7,086 nucleotides of DNA, from assembly GCA_016874895.1 (NCBI GenBank), contig VGSX01000186.1, positions 1 to 7,086 of the forward strand. Reading direction: 5' to 3'. The stretch comes from Deltaproteobacteria bacterium. Its GTDB lineage: Bacteria > Desulfobacterota > Desulfobaccia > Desulfobaccales > Desulfobaccaceae. A program made the translations under genes and the position numbers. The notes under the pieces are model-generated. The model did no database searches. It was not told the DNA's origin and worked only from the letters and a program-made list of their open reading frames with translations. Below are positions 5,549 through 7,086 of this stretch, piece after piece (position 1 is the stretch's first letter; every line of letters begins with the position of its first letter).

Positions 5549-5689
5549 CTGGGGGATTCGGCCACCCCCGGTAATGAAAATATTTCCTTCGGCCAGGCAC
5601 GGGGACTGCTTCTCCGATGGGATGTTCAGGGTAACATAGTCTGAACCTCTGCGGGAGTCTTTCCCAGGGCTGGCGGCGGAATTTCGCAG
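5528..5689 (-). other. Possible decayed coding remnant upstream of the DAC gene
   Basis: A 53-codon open stretch between TAA (5692-5690) and TAG (5530-5528) has no ATG or GTG, and its only TTG lies near the end, so it cannot be an intact gene. Its last 36 or so residues look protein-like, including SPCLAEGNIFITGGGR and the end PQLAILER. It may be the 3' end of a lost gene once upstream of the DAC gene, or chance. The DAC promoter overlaps its end. I do not recognise the family. Confidence 0.2.
5549..5571. repeat. G5/C5 inverted repeat upstream of the DAC -35
   Basis: GGGGG (5551-5555) pairs with CCCCC (5565-5569) around a 9-nt loop, and flanking C5549-G5571 plus a T-G pair can extend the stem to 7. 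It abuts the -35 hexamer of the DAC promoter, so it could be a regulator site or a structural element. No T-run follows on either strand. Confidence 0.3.
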
Positions 5690-5713
5690 TTATTCTTTAA
5701 GCTTGAATTTCTC

Positions 5714-5742
5714 TGGTTTTTCAAAATAATAAGGGCTATAAT
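5714..5742 (+). promoter_or_regulatory. Candidate promoter of the serine hydrolase gene
   Basis: A perfect TATAAT lies at 5737-5742. The hexamer 17 bp upstream (TGGTTT, 5714-5719) is a poor -35, so activity may depend on the AT-rich upstream tract or on an activator. Transcription from near 5749 would give a leader of about 90 nt that includes most of the downstream hairpin and repeat structure. Confidence 0.45.
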
Positions 5743-5743
5743 G

Positions 5744-5786
5744 GGTTCGGCAGAACCAACGGCGGGAGGCGTTTCGCTTTTCCGCC
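5744..5786 (+). repeat. Two tandem hairpins in the serine hydrolase leader
   Basis: The first stem, GGTTC-GGCA-GAACC (5744-5757), is a perfect 5-bp hairpin just after the -10. The second (5761-5786) pairs GGCGG with CCGCC and AGGCG with CGCTT around a TTT loop, giving about 10-11 pairs with wobbles and one bulged T, followed by CTTTA. The second is stable enough to fold in RNA, but its short T-run makes termination doubtful. A leader or attenuator role is possible. Confidence 0.4.
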
Positions 5787-5803
5787 CTTTACTGATTCAA
5801 ACC

Positions 5804-5824
5804 TTGAACCTTGAACTTTGAACT
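5804..5824. repeat. Three-unit 7-bp tandem repeat (TTGAACY)
   Basis: TTGAACC-TTGAACT-TTGAACT occupies 5804-5824, with a degenerate copy just before it (TTCAAACC, 5796-5803). It ends 14 nt before the start codon at 5839, with the Shine-Dalgarno AGGA at 5829-5832 between them. The inverse of one unit recurs at 1404-1414. Copy number in such repeats can vary by slippage. Confidence 0.6.
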
Positions 5825-5838
5825 TTTTAGGACAAACC

Positions 5839-7086
5839 ATGAGGTTTCCCGACTTCCGCCTGAGAACCCGGCTTGCGGCCTTTCTGGCCGTTCTTGCCCT
5901 TATCCTTTCCTTCCCGGCCTGTAAAACTGCCCCCCCTCCCCCCTCCCCTCCCCCGGTGGTCACCGCGCCTTCGGTCCCTGAGGTTGAACCCGCGGTGGAG
6001 CCCAAAGGGCTGCCCTACGCCGCCGACCCCCGTTTGAATCGCCTCAACGGTATTATTCCGTCCCAGCTGGCTGCCGGGGGAGTCCCCGGAGCCGTGGTTT
6101 TAGTGGGCCATCAGGGGAGAATTATTTACCTGCAAGCCTTCGGCCAGCGGGCTGTTATCCCCCAGGTGCTGCCCATGACCCCTGAGACGGTTTTCGATAT
6201 CGCCTCCTTAACCAAGGTGGTGGCCACCACCACGGCCATCATGCAGCTGGCCGATGCCGGACGCCTCAACCTGGACAAACCCGTGGCCGCTTATTGGCCG
6301 GCCTTCGGCGCCAACGGCAAGGGAGGCATTACCCTGCGGCAGCTGTTAACCCACAGTTCGGGCCTGCGGGCCGATTTGAATTCCAGAGCTTCCTGGCTGG
6401 GCTACGACGGCGGAATGGGGGCCATCGTGGCTGACTCGCCGGTCTATCCCCCGGGCCACGGCTACCGTTACAGCGATGCCAACTTTATCGCCCTGGGAGA
6501 AGTCGTCCGCCGGGTCTCCGGGGAGAACCTGGACGTCTATTGCGCCCAGAAGATTTTTAAACCTCTGGGTATGTGGCATACCGGGTTCCGGCCAAGGGCG
6601 TCAAAAGACCTGATTGCCCCCACGGACCTGCGCTGGGGTGAGGTCCATGATCCCACCGCCCACCGTCTGGGGGGCGTTGCCGGTAACGCCGGGGTTTTTG
6701 CCACCGCGGAGGATCTGGCCATTTTCTGCCAGATGCTGCTCAATAACGGCAGTTTTCAGGGTGGCAAAATCCTGAGCCCCAAGGCCGTGGCGGCAATGAT
6801 CAAACCTCATCGCCTGCGGGGTGCCAACACTATCCGAGCCCTGGGCTGGGATATGCTCTCCCCCTTCAGCAAGCCCTTCACCCTGTCCTTTCCGAGGGGC
6901 TCCTTCGGCCACACCGGTTACACCGGCACGTCCATCTGGATGGATCCCAACTCCCAAACCTTCCTGATTATCCTCACCAACCGGCTCCACCCCCACGGAC
7001 GGGGCGTAGTCAAGTCCTTGCGGACCTATACGGCCGCGGCGGTGGCCGCGGCCGTGCCCATGGGACCGCCGGCGGAAATGGCCTCG
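5839..7086 (+). CDS. Serine beta-lactamase-like hydrolase, putative lipoprotein, cut by window edge
   Basis: At least 416 codons of a class C beta-lactamase/EstB/PBP4*-type serine hydrolase are present; the stop lies beyond the window. Catalytic motifs are in order: SLTK (123-126, nucleophile Ser123 and Lys126), YSD (211-213) in place of Y-x-N, and HTG (358-360) equivalent to K-T-G. The YSD and HTG variants are common in esterase-like members, so an esterase, peptidase or cell-wall role is likelier than antibiotic resistance. The N-terminus has Arg residues, a hydrophobic stretch (12-26) and Cys28 in FPAC, a poor but possible lipobox. A Pro-rich linker (32-39) follows. It is therefore probably exported and membrane-anchored, with its catalytic domain outside the cytoplasm. 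ATG 5839 has AGGA at 5829-5832, 6 nt upstream. The last visible residues are Ala-rich, past the catalytic domain, so the true end is probably near. Confidence 0.88.
   Translation, partial: MRFPDFRLRTRLAAFLAVLALILSFPACKTAPPPPSPPPVVTAPSVPEVEPAVEPKGLPYAADPRLNRLNGIIPSQLAAGGVPGAVVLVGHQGRIIYLQAFGQRAVIPQVLPMTPETVFDIASLTKVVATTTAIMQLADAGRLNLDKPVAAYWPAFGANGKGGITLRQLLTHSSGLRADLNSRASWLGYDGGMGAIVADSPVYPPGHGYRYSDANFIALGEVVRRVSGENLDVYCAQKIFKPLGMWHTGFRPRASKDLIAPTDLRWGEVHDPTAHRLGGVAGNAGVFATAEDLAIFCQMLLNNGSFQGGKILSPKAVAAMIKPHRLRGANTIRALGWDMLSPFSKPFTLSFPRGSFGHTGYTGTSIWMDPNSQTFLIILTNRLHPHGRGVVKSLRTYTAAAVAAAVPMGPPAEMAS

Larger units (their letters stand above)
5492..5838. other. 347-bp intergenic region between divergent DAC and serine hydrolase genes
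   Basis: No complete gene is visible here. From left to right it holds the DAC promoter on the minus strand, a G5/C5 inverted repeat, a possible decayed reading frame on the minus strand, an AT-rich stretch at about 5687-5742 ending in a perfect TATAAT, two tandem hairpins, and a 7-bp tandem repeat running up to the start of the serine hydrolase gene. Each is listed separately. Confidence 0.7.

Noticed and set aside
5736..6005. Minus-strand 89-codon frame containing FKVQGSRFESVKG
   Set aside because: The KVQGSRF string is just the translation of the GTTCAAG heptamer repeat, and the rest is antisense to the Pro-rich start of the serine hydrolase gene.
5839..7086. Antibiotic-resistance beta-lactamase
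   Set aside because: The YSD and HTG motif variants and the tethered architecture fit esterase/PBP-like relatives better, and nothing in the context suggests a resistance cassette.

Overview
The window reads as a piece of a moderately GC-rich bacterial chromosome with ordinary housekeeping and accessory genes. Genes sit on both strands, with sigma70-like promoters and Shine-Dalgarno sites. Nothing fixes the species. A methylenetetrahydrofolate reductase homologue, a stand-alone LUD (LutC/YkgG) protein beside an M24 peptidase-like protein, and GTTCAAG heptamer runs between genes would fit Desulfobacterota or a related anaerobic lineage; this is inference. No tRNA, rRNA, CRISPR array, insertion sequence or phage gene was recognised.

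Left part (1-1549). A metF-like gene runs leftward off the window edge. It is divergent from a PaaI-type hotdog thioesterase, and the two share a promoter region whose -10 element is a perfect palindrome. Next comes a toxin-antitoxin remnant: an intact ribbon-helix-helix antitoxin gene, behind a good promoter with a palindromic candidate operator, overlapping by 4 nt a VapC (PIN) toxin gene cut to 41 codons. The break coincides with a GTTCAAGG element that occurs inverted near position 5800.

Middle (1550-3901). Three co-directional genes with gaps of 80 and 64 bp probably form one transcription unit: rlmH (23S rRNA pseudouridine-1915 methyltransferase), a LUD-domain protein without lutA or lutB beside it, and an M24 creatinase/prolidase-type protein with all five metal ligands.

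Right part (3920-7086). A convergent 523-codon gene ends 18 bp from the M24 gene. Its C-terminus is a diadenylate cyclase (DAC) domain with DGA and G-T-R-H motifs but changes at two other conserved positions. Its long N-terminal part is unfamiliar and may be a sensor. This is the most interesting gene here. A 347-bp non-coding interval follows, holding the DAC promoter, a possible decayed reading frame, a second promoter with tandem hairpins, and a 7-bp tandem repeat. Last is a serine beta-lactamase-like putative lipoprotein that runs off the right edge.

The genes do not form one pathway. Possible links (c-di-AMP signalling, one-carbon metabolism, a disabled toxin-antitoxin pair) are local and independent.
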